Assembly: GCA_900478215.1 (NCBI GenBank)
Contig: LS483478.1
Coordinates: 2,666,001 to 2,730,000 of the forward strand
Direction of reading: 5' to 3'
DNA from: Salmonella enterica subsp. houtenae serovar Houten
GTDB lineage: Bacteria; Pseudomonadota; Gammaproteobacteria; Enterobacterales; Enterobacteriaceae
DNA length: 64,000 bases
This document shows, one piece after another, positions 8,780 through 18,114 of the stretch (positions are counted from its first letter, which is position 1; every line of letters starts with the position of its first letter). A program made the translations under genes and the position numbers. A model generated the notes under the pieces. It made no database searches and had not been told where the DNA came from. It saw nothing but the letters and a program-made list of their open reading frames with translations.

Positions 8780-9154
8780 TCACAAATAAAGATAAAGCCT
8801 GACCTTATGCGCCCCCAGATAATTGGCGCTGCCAAATAGCGTTACCGACGAACGCGCGGGTATGGTCACGCTACGCGGCGCCTCCAGCGGATGCATCTCC
8901 AGCCCCCGCGCGTCATACCAGTAAAACCGATAATGAACGGTAATGGGCTCTTGCCTTTCGTTATAGACGCGGGAAGAGGCTGATGGCTGGATATCAGACG
9001 CCGTCAGTTCAGGCTGCTCTGCGGTGACGCCCGCCGCCAGAACCGTGGACTCCATCACCAGCGACTGCGCGTCGCTTACCGGAATTTCAGGGTGTGACCG
9101 GCAGCCGGTAAGCAGCAGCAAGCCCAGAGAAACCGCGATGCATCCTTTGATCAT
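8780..9154 (-). CDS. ycfL: YcfL, DUF1425 lipoprotein
   Basis: 124-residue lipoprotein of unknown function. The signal peptide ends in LLTG/C18. The rest is a single beta-rich domain of the DUF1425 family containing a conserved VHYRFYWYDARGLEM stretch. It lies between hinT (2-bp gap) and lpoB (13-bp gap) in one minus-strand unit, so an outer-membrane role related to LpoB is plausible but only inferred. Confidence 0.9.
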   Translation of the reverse strand: MIKGCIAVSLGLLLLTGCRSHPEIPVSDAQSLVMESTVLAAGVTAEQPELTASDIQPSASSRVYNERQEPITVHYRFYWYDARGLEMHPLEAPRSVTIPARSSVTLFGSANYLGAHKVRLYLYL

Positions 9155-9156
9155 AC

Positions 9157-9516
9157 TTACAAGCCTTTATGCGCTAGCATCGGGCCAAGCGGGCGACCGC
9201 CCAGCAGGTGCATATGGATATGATAGACCTCCTGGCCCCCATGACGGTTGGTATTCATGATTAAACGATACCCATCTTCGGCAATGCCTTCCTGTCCGGC
9301 GATTTTCGCCGCCACAGTGATCATTCGACCTAACGCCTGTTCATGTTCCGCCGTCACGTCATTGACGGTTGGGATCAGGATATTAGGAATAATCAAGATA
9401 TGCGTCGGCGCCTGCGGTGAAATATCGCGAAAGGCGGTGACCAGCTCGTCCTGATAAACGATATCCGAAGGGATTTCACGACGAATAATTTTGCTGAATA
9501 TAGTTTCTTCTGCCAC
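9157..9516 (-). CDS. hinT: HIT-family purine nucleoside phosphoramidase HinT
   Basis: Hydrolyses adenosine and guanosine 5'-phosphoramidates and acyl-adenylates. The 119 residues end with the histidine triad YHIHMHL (His99, His101, His103) and a C-terminal HKGL tail. The start is GTG at 9516 with AAAAAGGAAAA upstream. An in-frame ATG exists at 9534 and further ones upstream, but the GTG gives the standard MAEETIFSKI N-terminus. It is the first gene of the hinT-ycfL-lpoB-thiK-nagZ-ycfP run. Confidence 0.95.
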   Translation of the reverse strand: MAEETIFSKIIRREIPSDIVYQDELVTAFRDISPQAPTHILIIPNILIPTVNDVTAEHEQALGRMITVAAKIAGQEGIAEDGYRLIMNTNRHGGQEVYHIHMHLLGGRPLGPMLAHKGL

Positions 9517-9853
9517 GAGGTTTTCCTTTTTCATAATAGCCCTTGCAGCGCACATGCTACGCCGAGCCATACTGCGAGTATAGAGTATGAGCGAGTTACC
9601 GACGCTCTTTCAACTTTAACCCACGATTTATTAAGCGAAAAATGACGACATGCTGGACTTACCGCCATATCCCCCTGCCATGACGCCTTTGTACGCTTAA
9701 AAAATATTTTTGGTTGCACGGTTTATACCGTTTTACACATTTAATACAAATGCGTATATTTCTCATTTGCATTTTTATGCGCATTAATTGACAAAGAATA
9801 AAAAGGTTCAGCGTTATACGTCCTGAACTTACATAACTTGCAAGGATTTTCAG
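9517..9853. promoter_or_regulatory. Divergent intergenic region hinT / fhuE
   Basis: This 337-bp gap carries promoters in both directions and no ORF I can support. Towards fhuE, a TTGACA hexamer lies at 9788-9793. A weak partly symmetric AT-rich stretch, AATG...CATT at 9749-9767, is a possible Fur site, expected for fhuE, but it matches the consensus at only about half of the positions. Confidence 0.4.
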
Positions 9854-12028
9854 ATGTTTTTCATTCAATACCGCCGGGATAAACATATTCAGTCCACCGC
9901 CGCGCCATCGCTGTTAGCCATGGGGATTGCGATGGCATTTATGCCTGCCGCCTTCGCGGCTGAGGATACCGTTATTGTCGAGGGCGCGATGTCCGCCGAC
10001 GCTTCAAACAGCGAAGAACAAGATTACAGCGTGAAAACGACCGCAGCGGGCACCAAAATGCCGATGACTCAGCGCGATATTCCACAGTCGGTCAGTATTG
10101 TCAGCCAGCAGCGTATGGAAGACCAGCAATTGCAAACATTAGGCGAAGTGATGGCTAATACGCTGGGGATCAGCGGAAGCCAGGCTGACTCCGATCGCAT
10201 CAGTTATTATTCACGCGGGTTTGAAATTGATAACTATATGGTCGACGGTATTCCCACGTATTTTGAGTCCCGCTGGAATCTGGGCGATGCGCTAACGGAT
10301 ACCGCGCTGTATGAGCGTGTGGAGGTGGTTCGCGGAGCGAATGGGTTGATGACCGGAACCGGTAACCCCTCTGCCTCGATCAATATGATCCGTAAACATG
10401 CCACCAGCCGGGAGTTCAGAGGTAACGTCTCAACAGAATACGGTAGCTGGAATAAGCAGCGTTACGTCATGGATCTGCAAAGTCCGCTCACCCCGGATGG
10501 CAACGTACGTGGGCGCATCGTGGCGGGTTATCAGAATAATGACTCCTGGCTGGACCGCTATAACAGCGAAAAAACGTTTTTTTCCGGGATTGTCGATGCC
10601 GACCTGGGCGCAACCACTGCCCTTTCAGCCGGCTATGAATATCAAAAAATTGATGTCAACAGCCCAACCTGGGGCGGTCTGCCGCGCTGGAACACCGATG
10701 GCAGCAAAAATAGCTATGACCGCGCGCGTAGTACCGCCCCGGACTGGGCTTATAACGACAAAGAGATTAATAAATTCTTCGTCACGCTTAAGCAGCGTTT
10801 TGCCGAAAGCTGGCAGGCGACCCTGAATGCGACCCACACCGAGGTCAAATTCGACAGTAAAATGATGTATATCGATGCGTTAGTGGATAAAGAGACAGGC
10901 GCGCTGGCGAGTCCTTATGGCGCTAGCTATCCCGTGGTCGGCGGTACTGGCTGGAACAGCGGCAAGCGCAAAGTCGATGCCATAGATCTCTTTGCCGACG
11001 GCGCTTACGAGCTGTTTGGCCGTCAGCACAACATGATGTCTGGCGGGAGCTATAGTAAGCAGAATAACCGCTATTTTAGCGCCTGGGCCAATGTCTTTCC
11101 GGACGACATTGGCAACTTCAGCGCGTTTAACGGTAATTTTCCGCAAACCAACTGGGCGCCACAAAATCTGGCGCAGGACGATACCACGCATATGAAATCG
11201 CTGTATGCTGCTACGCGCATTTCGCTGGCCGATCCACTGCATCTGATTCTTGGCGCTCGCTATACTAACTGGCGCGTCGATACTCTGACCTACAGCATGG
11301 AGAAAAACCATACCACGCCGTATGCCGGGCTAATTTATGATATCAATGACAACTGGTCTGCTTATGCCAGTTATACCTCTATCTTCCAGCCGCAGAATAA
11401 ACGCGACAAAGCGGGCCAATATCTGGCTCCGATTACCGGTAACAACTATGAAGCGGGCCTGAAGTCCGACTGGATGAACAGTCGCCTCACCACCACATTG
11501 TCCGTATTCCGCATTGAGCAGGATAATGTCGCTCAGGCGACCACTATTCCCATTCCCGGCAGTAACGGGGAGTTTGCCTGGAAGCCTACTGACGGTACGG
11601 TGAGCAAAGGCGTGGAATTTGAAGTGAACGGCGCAATCACCGATAACTGGCAGATGACCTTCGGAGCCACCCGTTATATTGCCGAGGACAACGAAGGTAA
11701 CGCCGTGAATCCTAATCTGCCGCGCACCAGCGTGAAGTTATTCACCCGCTATCGTCTGCCGATGATGCCGGAACTGACCGTCGGCGGCGGCGTGAACTGG
11801 CAGAATCGGGTTTACAAAGATACCACGACGCCGTACGGCACTTTCCGCGCCGAACAGGGCAGCTATGCGCTGGTCGATCTGTTTACCCGCTATCAGGTGA
11901 CGAAGAACTTCTCCGTACAGGGAAACATCAACAACCTGTTCGATAAAACCTACGACACCAATATTGATGGTTCCATAGTTTACGGCGCGCCGCGTAACGT
12001 GAGCCTCACCGCCAATTATCAGTTCTGA
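9854..12028 (+). CDS. fhuE: TonB-dependent outer-membrane receptor FhuE (ferric coprogen/rhodotorulic acid)
   Basis: Outer-membrane receptor for fungal hydroxamate siderophores such as coprogen, ferrioxamine B and rhodotorulic acid, energised by TonB-ExbBD. The 724 residues begin with a signal peptide (cleavage near AAFA35/AED) and the TonB box DTVIVE (38-43). The plug domain follows (about 65-190, with VEVVRGANGLMTGTG), then the beta-barrel ending in the canonical terminal Phe (LTANYQF). It is five residues shorter than E. coli FhuE. The start has AAGGAT upstream (9841-9846). It converges on ptsG across a shared terminator. Confidence 0.96.
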   Translation: MFFIQYRRDKHIQSTAAPSLLAMGIAMAFMPAAFAAEDTVIVEGAMSADASNSEEQDYSVKTTAAGTKMPMTQRDIPQSVSIVSQQRMEDQQLQTLGEVMANTLGISGSQADSDRISYYSRGFEIDNYMVDGIPTYFESRWNLGDALTDTALYERVEVVRGANGLMTGTGNPSASINMIRKHATSREFRGNVSTEYGSWNKQRYVMDLQSPLTPDGNVRGRIVAGYQNNDSWLDRYNSEKTFFSGIVDADLGATTALSAGYEYQKIDVNSPTWGGLPRWNTDGSKNSYDRARSTAPDWAYNDKEINKFFVTLKQRFAESWQATLNATHTEVKFDSKMMYIDALVDKETGALASPYGASYPVVGGTGWNSGKRKVDAIDLFADGAYELFGRQHNMMSGGSYSKQNNRYFSAWANVFPDDIGNFSAFNGNFPQTNWAPQNLAQDDTTHMKSLYAATRISLADPLHLILGARYTNWRVDTLTYSMEKNHTTPYAGLIYDINDNWSAYASYTSIFQPQNKRDKAGQYLAPITGNNYEAGLKSDWMNSRLTTTLSVFRIEQDNVAQATTIPIPGSNGEFAWKPTDGTVSKGVEFEVNGAITDNWQMTFGATRYIAEDNEGNAVNPNLPRTSVKLFTRYRLPMMPELTVGGGVNWQNRVYKDTTTPYGTFRAEQGSYALVDLFTRYQVTKNFSVQGNINNLFDKTYDTNIDGSIVYGAPRNVSLTANYQF

Positions 12029-12062
12029 CAAACTGCCGGAGGGCAGCATGTAAAACGTCATT

Positions 12063-12090
12063 AAAAAAGGCAGCCGAATGGCTGCCTTAG
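12063..12090 (-). terminator. Terminator between fhuE and ptsG
   Basis: AAGGCAGCC (12067-12075) and GGCTGCCTT (12080-12088) form a 9-bp stem. On the minus strand it is followed by six Ts (ptsG). It may also stop fhuE transcripts, though the plus-strand T-run is poor. Confidence 0.85.
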
Positions 12091-12112
12091 TTCTCCCCAA
12101 CATCATTACTGC

Positions 12113-13546
12113 TTAGCTGTTACGAATGTACTCATCCATTTCCGTTTTCAGGTTATCGGATTTCGTACCGAAGATAGCCTGAACGCCGGAACCTGCGACC
12201 ACAACGCCCGCTGCGCCCAGTTTCTTCAGGCCAGCCTGGTCCACTTTCGCTACGTCGGCCACGCTCACGCGCAGACGCGTGATACAGGCATCCAGGTTAG
12301 TGATATTCTCTTTACCGCCAAATGCCGCAATCAAAGCCGGCGCCATTTCGCTGGTCGCGCCCGCTTTTGCGTCATCAGTAGAGTCTTCACGACCCGGCGT
12401 TTTCAGATCCAGCGCTTTAATCAGCACGCGGAACACGGTGTAGTACACAATCGCATAACCGGCGCCGACAATCGGGAACAGCCACAGTTTGCTGCTGTTG
12501 CCGGACAGCACGATAAAGTCGATCAGGCCGTGGGAGAACGACGTACCGTCACGCATCCCCAGCAGAATACAGATCGGGAATGCCAGACCTGCCAGAATCG
12601 CGTGAATAATGTACAGGATCGGCGCCACGAACATGAAGGAGAACTCGATAGGCTCGGTAATACCAGTCAAAAACGAGGTCAGCGCGGCGGAGATCATGAT
12701 ACCGCCCACTTTCGCGCGGTTTTCCGGTTTAGCAGAGTGCCAGATGGCAATGGCCGCAGCCGGCAGGCCATACATTTTGAACAGGAAACCGCCGGAGAGC
12801 ATACCCGCCGTCGGATCGCCCGCCATATAGCGAGGAATGTCGCCGTGGAATACCTGGCCCGCTGCGTTGGTGTATTCGCCGATCTGCATCTGGAAAGGAA
12901 CGTTCCAGATATGGTGCAGACCAAACGGCACCAGGCAGCGCTCGATGAAACCGTAAATACCAAACGCCACAACCGGGTTCTGGTAAGCCGCCCACTGCGA
13001 GAATGCCTGGATAGCCGTACCGATCGGCGGCCATACGAAAGACAGCACCACACCGGTGAAAATAGCGGCCAGACCCGAAATGATCGGCACGAAGCGCTTG
13101 CCTGCAAAGAAGCCCAGATACTCAGGCAGTTTGATGCGGTAGAAGCGGTTAAACATATACGCTGCGATCGCGCCGGAGATAATACCGCCAAGCACACCCG
13201 TATCAGCGAGGTGTTTTGCGGCAATCTCTTCAGCAGGTAAATGCAGAACCAGCGGTGCAACCACAGCCATGGTTTTCACCATGATGCCATATGCAACCAC
13301 CGCAGCCAGCGCCGAAACGCCGTCGTTGTTAGTGAAGCCCAACGCCACGCCGATAGCGAAAATCAGCGGCATATTGGCAAAAACAGATCCGCCCGCTTCC
13401 GCCATAACGTGCGATACAACGGCTGGCAGCCAGCTGAAGTTAGCGGAACCGACACCCAGCAGGATACCTGCGATAGGGAGTACGGATACCGGCAGCATCA
13501 GCGATTTACCGACCTTTTGCAGGTTAGCAAATGCATTCTTAAACAT
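12113..13546 (-). CDS. ptsG: PTS glucose-specific enzyme IICB (PtsG)
   Basis: Inner-membrane glucose transporter that phosphorylates glucose during import. The 477 residues comprise a polytopic EIIC domain (about 1-385) followed by an EIIB domain with the phosphorylation site LDACITRL; the cysteine is at residue 421 as in E. coli. P~His is received from EIIA-Glc (Crr). The leader carries an SgrS-pairing sequence over the ribosome-binding site, and the upstream region has an Mlc-type operator and a CRP-like site, all known controls of E. coli ptsG. Confidence 0.97.
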   Translation of the reverse strand: MFKNAFANLQKVGKSLMLPVSVLPIAGILLGVGSANFSWLPAVVSHVMAEAGGSVFANMPLIFAIGVALGFTNNDGVSALAAVVAYGIMVKTMAVVAPLVLHLPAEEIAAKHLADTGVLGGIISGAIAAYMFNRFYRIKLPEYLGFFAGKRFVPIISGLAAIFTGVVLSFVWPPIGTAIQAFSQWAAYQNPVVAFGIYGFIERCLVPFGLHHIWNVPFQMQIGEYTNAAGQVFHGDIPRYMAGDPTAGMLSGGFLFKMYGLPAAAIAIWHSAKPENRAKVGGIMISAALTSFLTGITEPIEFSFMFVAPILYIIHAILAGLAFPICILLGMRDGTSFSHGLIDFIVLSGNSSKLWLFPIVGAGYAIVYYTVFRVLIKALDLKTPGREDSTDDAKAGATSEMAPALIAAFGGKENITNLDACITRLRVSVADVAKVDQAGLKKLGAAGVVVAGSGVQAIFGTKSDNLKTEMDEYIRNS

Positions 13547-13570
13547 AATTGAGAGTGCTCCTGAGTATTT
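13547..13570 (-). promoter_or_regulatory. ptsG ribosome-binding site with SgrS pairing sequence
   Basis: On the minus strand, ACTCAGGAGCACTCTCAATT lies immediately before the ptsG ATG. The E. coli small RNA SgrS pairs with this stretch to block translation under glucose-phosphate stress. Seen: the conserved sequence. Known from E. coli: the function. Confidence 0.75.
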
Positions 13571-13640
13571 GTGCTTTCTACGTTCTCACGCATTGGCGAG
13601 GGGGGAGGACCCCGCCGTGGACAGGACATCTAAGTGTCCT

Positions 13641-13670
13641 TTTATTTATTACACAGAGTAAAATAAATAA
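13641..13670 (-). promoter_or_regulatory. Mlc-type operator upstream of ptsG
   Basis: A partly symmetric AT-rich element, TTATTTATTTTACTCTG on the minus strand continuing to TAATAAATAAA, closely resembles the known Mlc operator of E. coli ptsG. Its position about 95-125 bp upstream of the ptsG start fits the promoter. Confidence 0.65.
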
Positions 13671-13681
13671 GCCTGATTTTG

Positions 13682-13697
13682 TTTGACGGCTATCACG
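13682..13697 (-). promoter_or_regulatory. CRP-like site upstream of ptsG
   Basis: CGTGA-TAGCCG-TCAAA on the minus strand resembles TGTGA-N6-TCACA and is located where E. coli ptsG has its CRP site. It is an imperfect match. Confidence 0.55.
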
Positions 13698-13839
13698 TTT
13701 CAGCGCCAGATAGCCTAAAAAGTATCACATTCTGCCAAAATGAGTTTCTGAATGTTTCCGTAAGCTCGTCCACCACCCATTTTGTGGCGGTGAACTTTAC
13801 GCGTTTTACTTATTAATTACGAGCTTTAAAAAAACTCGT

Positions 13840-14637
13840 TTAGCGGATGGATGACAGGCGAGACGCGTCGATATGGAACAGGCGAGCAAAGTTATCGGTG
13901 GTCGCCTGCGCCAGCTCTTCAGCAGTAATCCCTTTCAATACCGCCATATATTCTGCGACGTCGCGTACCATCGCAGGCTGGTTCTCTTTACCGCGATGCG
14001 GCACCGGAGCCAGATAAGGAGAATCGGTCTCTACCAATAAACGATCCAGCGGCACATAGCGCGCCGCATCACGTAGCTGCTCGGCATTACGGAACGTTAC
14101 GATGCCAGAAAAAGAGATGTAAAATCCCAGATCCAGCAATTTGCCGGCCGTTTCTCTGTCTTCTGTAAAACAGTGTAGTACGCCGCCGCAATCCGTCACC
14201 TTTTCTTCGCGCAGGATAGCCAGCGTATCGGCTCGCGCGTCGCGGGTATGCACAATCACCGGTTTTTTCAATGCGCGGCCAATCTGGATATGATGAATAA
14301 AGGATTCCTGCTGACGTACTTTGGTCTCAGGCGTGTAAAAGTAATCAAGCCCGGTCTCGCCCATCGCCACCACATCATCTTCTGCGGCAAGGAGGCGTAA
14401 CTCTTCAACGTCATACGCTTCATCCTGATTTAACGGATGCACACCGCAGGAAAAGACCACGTTATCGCGCTTGCCCACCAGCTCACGCATATGGCGATAC
14501 CCCGGCAGCGTTGTCGCCACCGCTAAACAGAACTTCACATCGCGCGCGGCGGCTTTCGCCAGCACATCGTCCACGTCCTTATGCAAAGATTGATAATCCA
14601 GGCCATCAAGATGGCAGTGTGAGTCGACTAAAAACAT
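13840..14637 (-). CDS. ycfH: YcfH, TatD-family metal-dependent hydrolase
   Basis: 265-residue putative metallo-hydrolase or DNase of the TatD family. The metal-binding HCHLD motif lies at residues 7-11, the GETGLDYF motif near 92-99, IVHTRDA and LHCFTE in the middle, and the final ETDSPYLAP metal ligand near 203-211. The start at 14637 (MFLVDSHCHL) is preferred to an in-frame upstream start at 14697 because the family begins here. It ends the pabC-mltG-tmk-holB-ycfH run, 10 bp after holB. Confidence 0.94.
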   Translation of the reverse strand: MFLVDSHCHLDGLDYQSLHKDVDDVLAKAAARDVKFCLAVATTLPGYRHMRELVGKRDNVVFSCGVHPLNQDEAYDVEELRLLAAEDDVVAMGETGLDYFYTPETKVRQQESFIHHIQIGRALKKPVIVHTRDARADTLAILREEKVTDCGGVLHCFTEDRETAGKLLDLGFYISFSGIVTFRNAEQLRDAARYVPLDRLLVETDSPYLAPVPHRGKENQPAMVRDVAEYMAVLKGITAEELAQATTDNFARLFHIDASRLSSIR

Positions 14638-14647
14638 GATGTCTCTC

Positions 14648-15652
14648 TCAAAGATGAGGAACAGGCAACAGGGCGCCTGGTTGCAGGTAATGCTCAATAC
14701 GGAGAATGAGATCGGTTAATACCAGTTCACGGTTTAATCCGGTCACATGAAGTAATTGTTCACGACAATGGCAAACATCGTTCAGGATTGCCTGAATACG
14801 CGCCGGGGATAGCGGCCCCGCCAACGCGGCAACAACCGCGTTCGCATCAACATTGGTTAAATACGACGCGCCGTGCTGACGTTTAAGCGCGTCTACCAAC
14901 AGCGTAGCCAGCCAGTGCAAGCGCGCCGGGGCTTGCTCATGATTGAGCTCCGTTAATAACGTATACCAGTCGCCCGTTTGCAAACTGCCCATTAACGCCT
15001 GACACAGCGCCTCACGCTGTGTCCATCGTTCAGACTGCAACAGCGCCAGCGCGGCGCCAGGCGACCCCGCGCTCAGGCGCAACGCCGTAAGCAATGCATC
15101 CTGTGACACCGTCACTTCTCGGGATAACCACGTCATCGCATAAGATTCGGACGGCGGCGCCAGATGATGCAGCCGACAGCGGCTACGCAATGTCGCCAGC
15201 AAACGAGCAGGCTCTGGGCTGGCCAGGAAAAACCAGGTTTGCTCCGGTGGCTCTTCCAGCGTTTTTAGCAACGCATTGGCGGCGGCATCGGTTAATAACG
15301 CCGCATCCGCAATCCACACCACCTTCGCGCCGCCCAGACGGGAGTGTTCATACAATTTCTCGCTAACCTCGCGCACCGCGTCTACGCCGAGGCTGCTTTT
15401 TCCTTTATCAGGCGTCAGCGTGTAATAGTCCGGATGCGTACCCGCCTGCATAAGCTGACAGCCACGGCAATGTCCACAACTTTTGTGGCCCGCAGGCTGC
15501 TGGCATAATAAATAGCGGCTAAGCGCGTAGCTCAGCGCCTCGTCTCCCATGCCAGGTAAGGCCTGAATGAGTAGCGCATGGTGCCCACGTCCCGCCTGGT
15601 AACTTTCCACCAGTTTTTCATAGGCGGGCCGTAACCATGGATACCATTTCAT
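14648..15652 (-). CDS. holB: DNA polymerase III delta' subunit HolB
   Basis: The delta' subunit of the replicative clamp loader. The 334 residues carry a degenerate P-loop region (QALPGMGDEAL), a zinc module (C-x8-C-x2-C-x2-C, with CGHCRGC near residues 59-65) and the SRC motif of clamp-loader proteins (LRSRCR). The start at 15652 (MKWYPWLRP) overlaps the tmk stop in an ATGA arrangement, so translation is probably coupled. It is essential in E. coli. Confidence 0.95.
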   Translation of the reverse strand: MKWYPWLRPAYEKLVESYQAGRGHHALLIQALPGMGDEALSYALSRYLLCQQPAGHKSCGHCRGCQLMQAGTHPDYYTLTPDKGKSSLGVDAVREVSEKLYEHSRLGGAKVVWIADAALLTDAAANALLKTLEEPPEQTWFFLASPEPARLLATLRSRCRLHHLAPPSESYAMTWLSREVTVSQDALLTALRLSAGSPGAALALLQSERWTQREALCQALMGSLQTGDWYTLLTELNHEQAPARLHWLATLLVDALKRQHGASYLTNVDANAVVAALAGPLSPARIQAILNDVCHCREQLLHVTGLNRELVLTDLILRIEHYLQPGALLPVPHL

Positions 15653-16290
15653 GCCGCTTGCTCCTGCACCCACTTCGTCACCGTGGCGCGAATATCGCGC
15701 ATGACGGCATCCAGCGGCTGGGTCGCATCAATCGTACGAATTCGCGAGTCTTGCGCCGCCAGCTCCAGATAGCGCGTGCGAGTCCGGTTAAAGAAATCAA
15801 ACGATTCCTGCTCAATACGATCCAGATCGCCGCGCGCTCTGGCGCGTTTTAGCCCGACTTCCGGCGTGACATCCAGATACAGCGTCAGGTTAGGACGAAA
15901 ATCACCCAGCACGGCATCGCGTAGTGTCGCCAGCATGGCTTGATCGATGCCGCGCCCTCCCCCCTGATACGCCTGGGTAGAGAGATCGTGACGATCGCCT
16001 ATCACCCATACGCCTTGCGCCAGTGCGGGTTTGATAACCGTTTCGACGAGCTGAACGCGAGCAGCATAAAACATCAGCACTTCCGCTTTATCGGTAATCA
16101 CTTCGTCGCCTACCGATCGGATATCCAGCACCAGACTTCTTAACTTTTCGGCAAGCTGCGTACCGCCTGGCTCGCGGGTAAAGATCATATTACGAACACC
16201 CAGTTGCTCAAGGGTCTCCACCACCACGTCGCGCGCAGTGGTTTTTCCGGCGCCTTCCAGGCCCTCGATGACGATATAGTTACTGCCCAT
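15649..16290 (-). CDS. tmk: Thymidylate kinase Tmk
   Basis: Converts dTMP to dTDP and is essential. The 213-residue protein has the P-loop GLEGAGKTT (residues 9-17), the DR(H) motif VIGDRHDLSTQAYQGGGRG and the LID-type REPGGT and ARARGDLDRIE regions. It overlaps mltG by 11 bases at its start and holB by 4 bases at its end, in a tightly packed operon. Confidence 0.97.
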   Translation of the reverse strand: MGSNYIVIEGLEGAGKTTARDVVVETLEQLGVRNMIFTREPGGTQLAEKLRSLVLDIRSVGDEVITDKAEVLMFYAARVQLVETVIKPALAQGVWVIGDRHDLSTQAYQGGGRGIDQAMLATLRDAVLGDFRPNLTLYLDVTPEVGLKRARARGDLDRIEQESFDFFNRTRTRYLELAAQDSRIRTIDATQPLDAVMRDIRATVTKWVQEQAA

Positions 16291-17302
16291 TTTTTTCCTT
16301 AAGCACTTTCAGGTACTCCTGCACAGACCGGTTATGGCTGGCAAGATTGGTGTTAAATGTGTGGCCGCCTTTACCGTCGGCCACAAAATAGAGATACGGC
16401 GTTTTCGCCGGATGCGCCGCCGCTTGCAATGAAGCCTCGCTGGGCGAGGCAATCGGCCCTGGCGGCAGACCGGTTATGGTATATGTGTTATAGGCCGTCG
16501 GCTTTTCCAGATCCGCACGCGATAATTTACCATTATAACTCGCCCCCATCCCGTAAATCACCGTTGGATCGGTCTGAAGCCGCATACCGATTCTCAGGCG
16601 ATTAATAAAAACCGACGCCACCTGATCGCGTTCGCTGGTGACAGCCGTCTCTTTTTCAATAATCGAGGCCATTGTCACCAGTTGATTTTGATCTTTATAA
16701 GGCAGCCCCTCGGCCCGGCCTTTCCAGACAGTATCGACAGCCTTCACCATCTTCTGGTGTGCTCGCTTGAGAATCGCGACATCGCTGGTGTTGGCGGTAT
16801 ACATCCAGGTATCCGGCCAGAACCAGCCCTCGACCCAACCGGGGTGTTCCAGACCGAGCGCTTTCGCGACGGTTTCATAGCGGTCATCCGTCAGCGTATG
16901 TTTTACATAAGGCGCATCGCGCAGTTGGCGCAGATAGTCGCTCACCCGCATCCCTTCCACGAAGCGCAGCGGAAACTGGGCCTCTTTGCCGCTGGCCAGG
17001 AGTTGCAGCATCTGGCGTACCGTCATGTCAGGGGTGAAGCGGTAGGTTCCCGCTTTAAAATAGGATAGCTCAGGCTCAATACGCAGCAACCACTGGAGCA
17101 CCCGTGGCCGGTTAATGACTTTATCGCTATATAACTGTTGCCCAAGCGCCAGACGCCCGGTTCCGGCCTCAAGCGTAAAGATTGTCTCTTCTTTAATCAG
17201 CAACTTACTGTCCGCCAACTGGCGAACTTTCCACATACCGATACCCGCGGTGATGCCCAGCGCCACCAGTAGCAGCAGGATGAAACGTAACATTTTTTTC
17301 AT
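16280..17302 (-). CDS. mltG: Endolytic murein transglycosylase MltG (YceG)
   Basis: Inner-membrane lytic transglycosylase thought to cut nascent glycan strands and terminate their elongation. The 340 residues have one N-terminal transmembrane helix (about 5-22), a LysM-like region, then the YceG catalytic domain with ASIIEKETAV, whose glutamate corresponds to the E. coli catalytic residue, and the C-terminal NTYTITGLPPGPIASP motif. It lies 2 bp after pabC and overlaps tmk. Confidence 0.95.
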   Translation of the reverse strand: MKKMLRFILLLLVALGITAGIGMWKVRQLADSKLLIKEETIFTLEAGTGRLALGQQLYSDKVINRPRVLQWLLRIEPELSYFKAGTYRFTPDMTVRQMLQLLASGKEAQFPLRFVEGMRVSDYLRQLRDAPYVKHTLTDDRYETVAKALGLEHPGWVEGWFWPDTWMYTANTSDVAILKRAHQKMVKAVDTVWKGRAEGLPYKDQNQLVTMASIIEKETAVTSERDQVASVFINRLRIGMRLQTDPTVIYGMGASYNGKLSRADLEKPTAYNTYTITGLPPGPIASPSEASLQAAAHPAKTPYLYFVADGKGGHTFNTNLASHNRSVQEYLKVLKEKNGQ

Positions 17303-17304
17303 GA

Positions 17305-18114
17305 CTAATTCGGATGCTCACAAAGTGGGGCTAAATAATCAAATAATAAGCGTGAAGAAAAAAGGGTATCACCACAAGCACGCACGGGAATAACGGGCAT
17401 TAACGCATTGCAGACGATCATCTCATCGGCCTGCATAAGCTCATCCTCTTTCGCATACACTTCGACAACCTGAAAATGAGATTGTGCCAGCATCTGCATA
17501 CAGAATTGTCGCATAATACCGTTTACCCCCGCCTGATCTAAGCGCGGCGTGTAGACCACAAGACCTTTACGCCAGAACAAATTAGCCGCACAGCATTCCG
17601 TAACCCATCCCTCGCTGTCAAGAACCAGCGCCTCATCGGCGTCCGTCTGCTCAAGATGAGAACGAATCAGCACCTGCTCCAGGCGGTTCAGATGTTTTAA
17701 TCCTGCAAGATAGGGATTGCGCCCAAGTGATATGGGGCTAAGGGCAAGATTGATTCCCGCGTTTTTCCAGCGAGCATAGTGCGCAGGATAAGACGATACG
17801 CTAAGAATACGCGTCGGTTGTTCGCAGTTCGCAAAACTATAGCCGCGCCCGCCGCTACCACGCGTAATGACGACTTTAAGTACCCCCTCGCGCTGCGCTA
17901 ACGCCATTTTGCGCATTTCTGCGGCCAGACTGTCCCATTCACGAAAAGGAATCGCCAGTCGGTTACAAGCCTCAGTAAGACGTGCAAGATGGCGGCAAAA
18001 GAGAAGAATATTACCGTCGGCGATCCGTGCGGTAGTAAAACACCCATCACCAAACTGTAGCCCTCGATCGTTTACGGCTATCCATTCAGATAATTCACCA
18101 TTAATGAAATACAT
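17305..18114 (-). CDS. pabC: Aminodeoxychorismate lyase PabC
   Basis: PLP enzyme of fold type IV that releases pyruvate from aminodeoxychorismate to give p-aminobenzoate for folate. The 269 residues contain FGDGCFTT near the N-terminus, the PLP lysine in LAGLKHLNRLEQ, and the family motif DSEGWVTECCAANLFW. The start at 18114 is preceded by a strong GGGAGGAAAT site; an in-frame ORF reaching 18129 is not needed. In the usual backbone pabC follows fabF, but here a fimbrial operon lies between, so pabC must have its own promoter in the 455-bp region upstream. Confidence 0.95.
   Translation of the reverse strand: MYFINGELSEWIAVNDRGLQFGDGCFTTARIADGNILLFCRHLARLTEACNRLAIPFREWDSLAAEMRKMALAQREGVLKVVITRGSGGRGYSFANCEQPTRILSVSSYPAHYARWKNAGINLALSPISLGRNPYLAGLKHLNRLEQVLIRSHLEQTDADEALVLDSEGWVTECCAANLFWRKGLVVYTPRLDQAGVNGIMRQFCMQMLAQSHFQVVEVYAKEDELMQADEMIVCNALMPVIPVRACGDTLFSSRLLFDYLAPLCEHPN

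Noticed and set aside
9749..9767. Fur box for fhuE
   Set aside because: Only about half of the positions match the 19-bp consensus; kept only as a weak possibility in the intergenic entry.
12530..13240. 236-codon frame antisense to ptsG
   Set aside because: High Arg/His content typical of antisense reading of a membrane protein gene; no ribosome-binding site or family signature.
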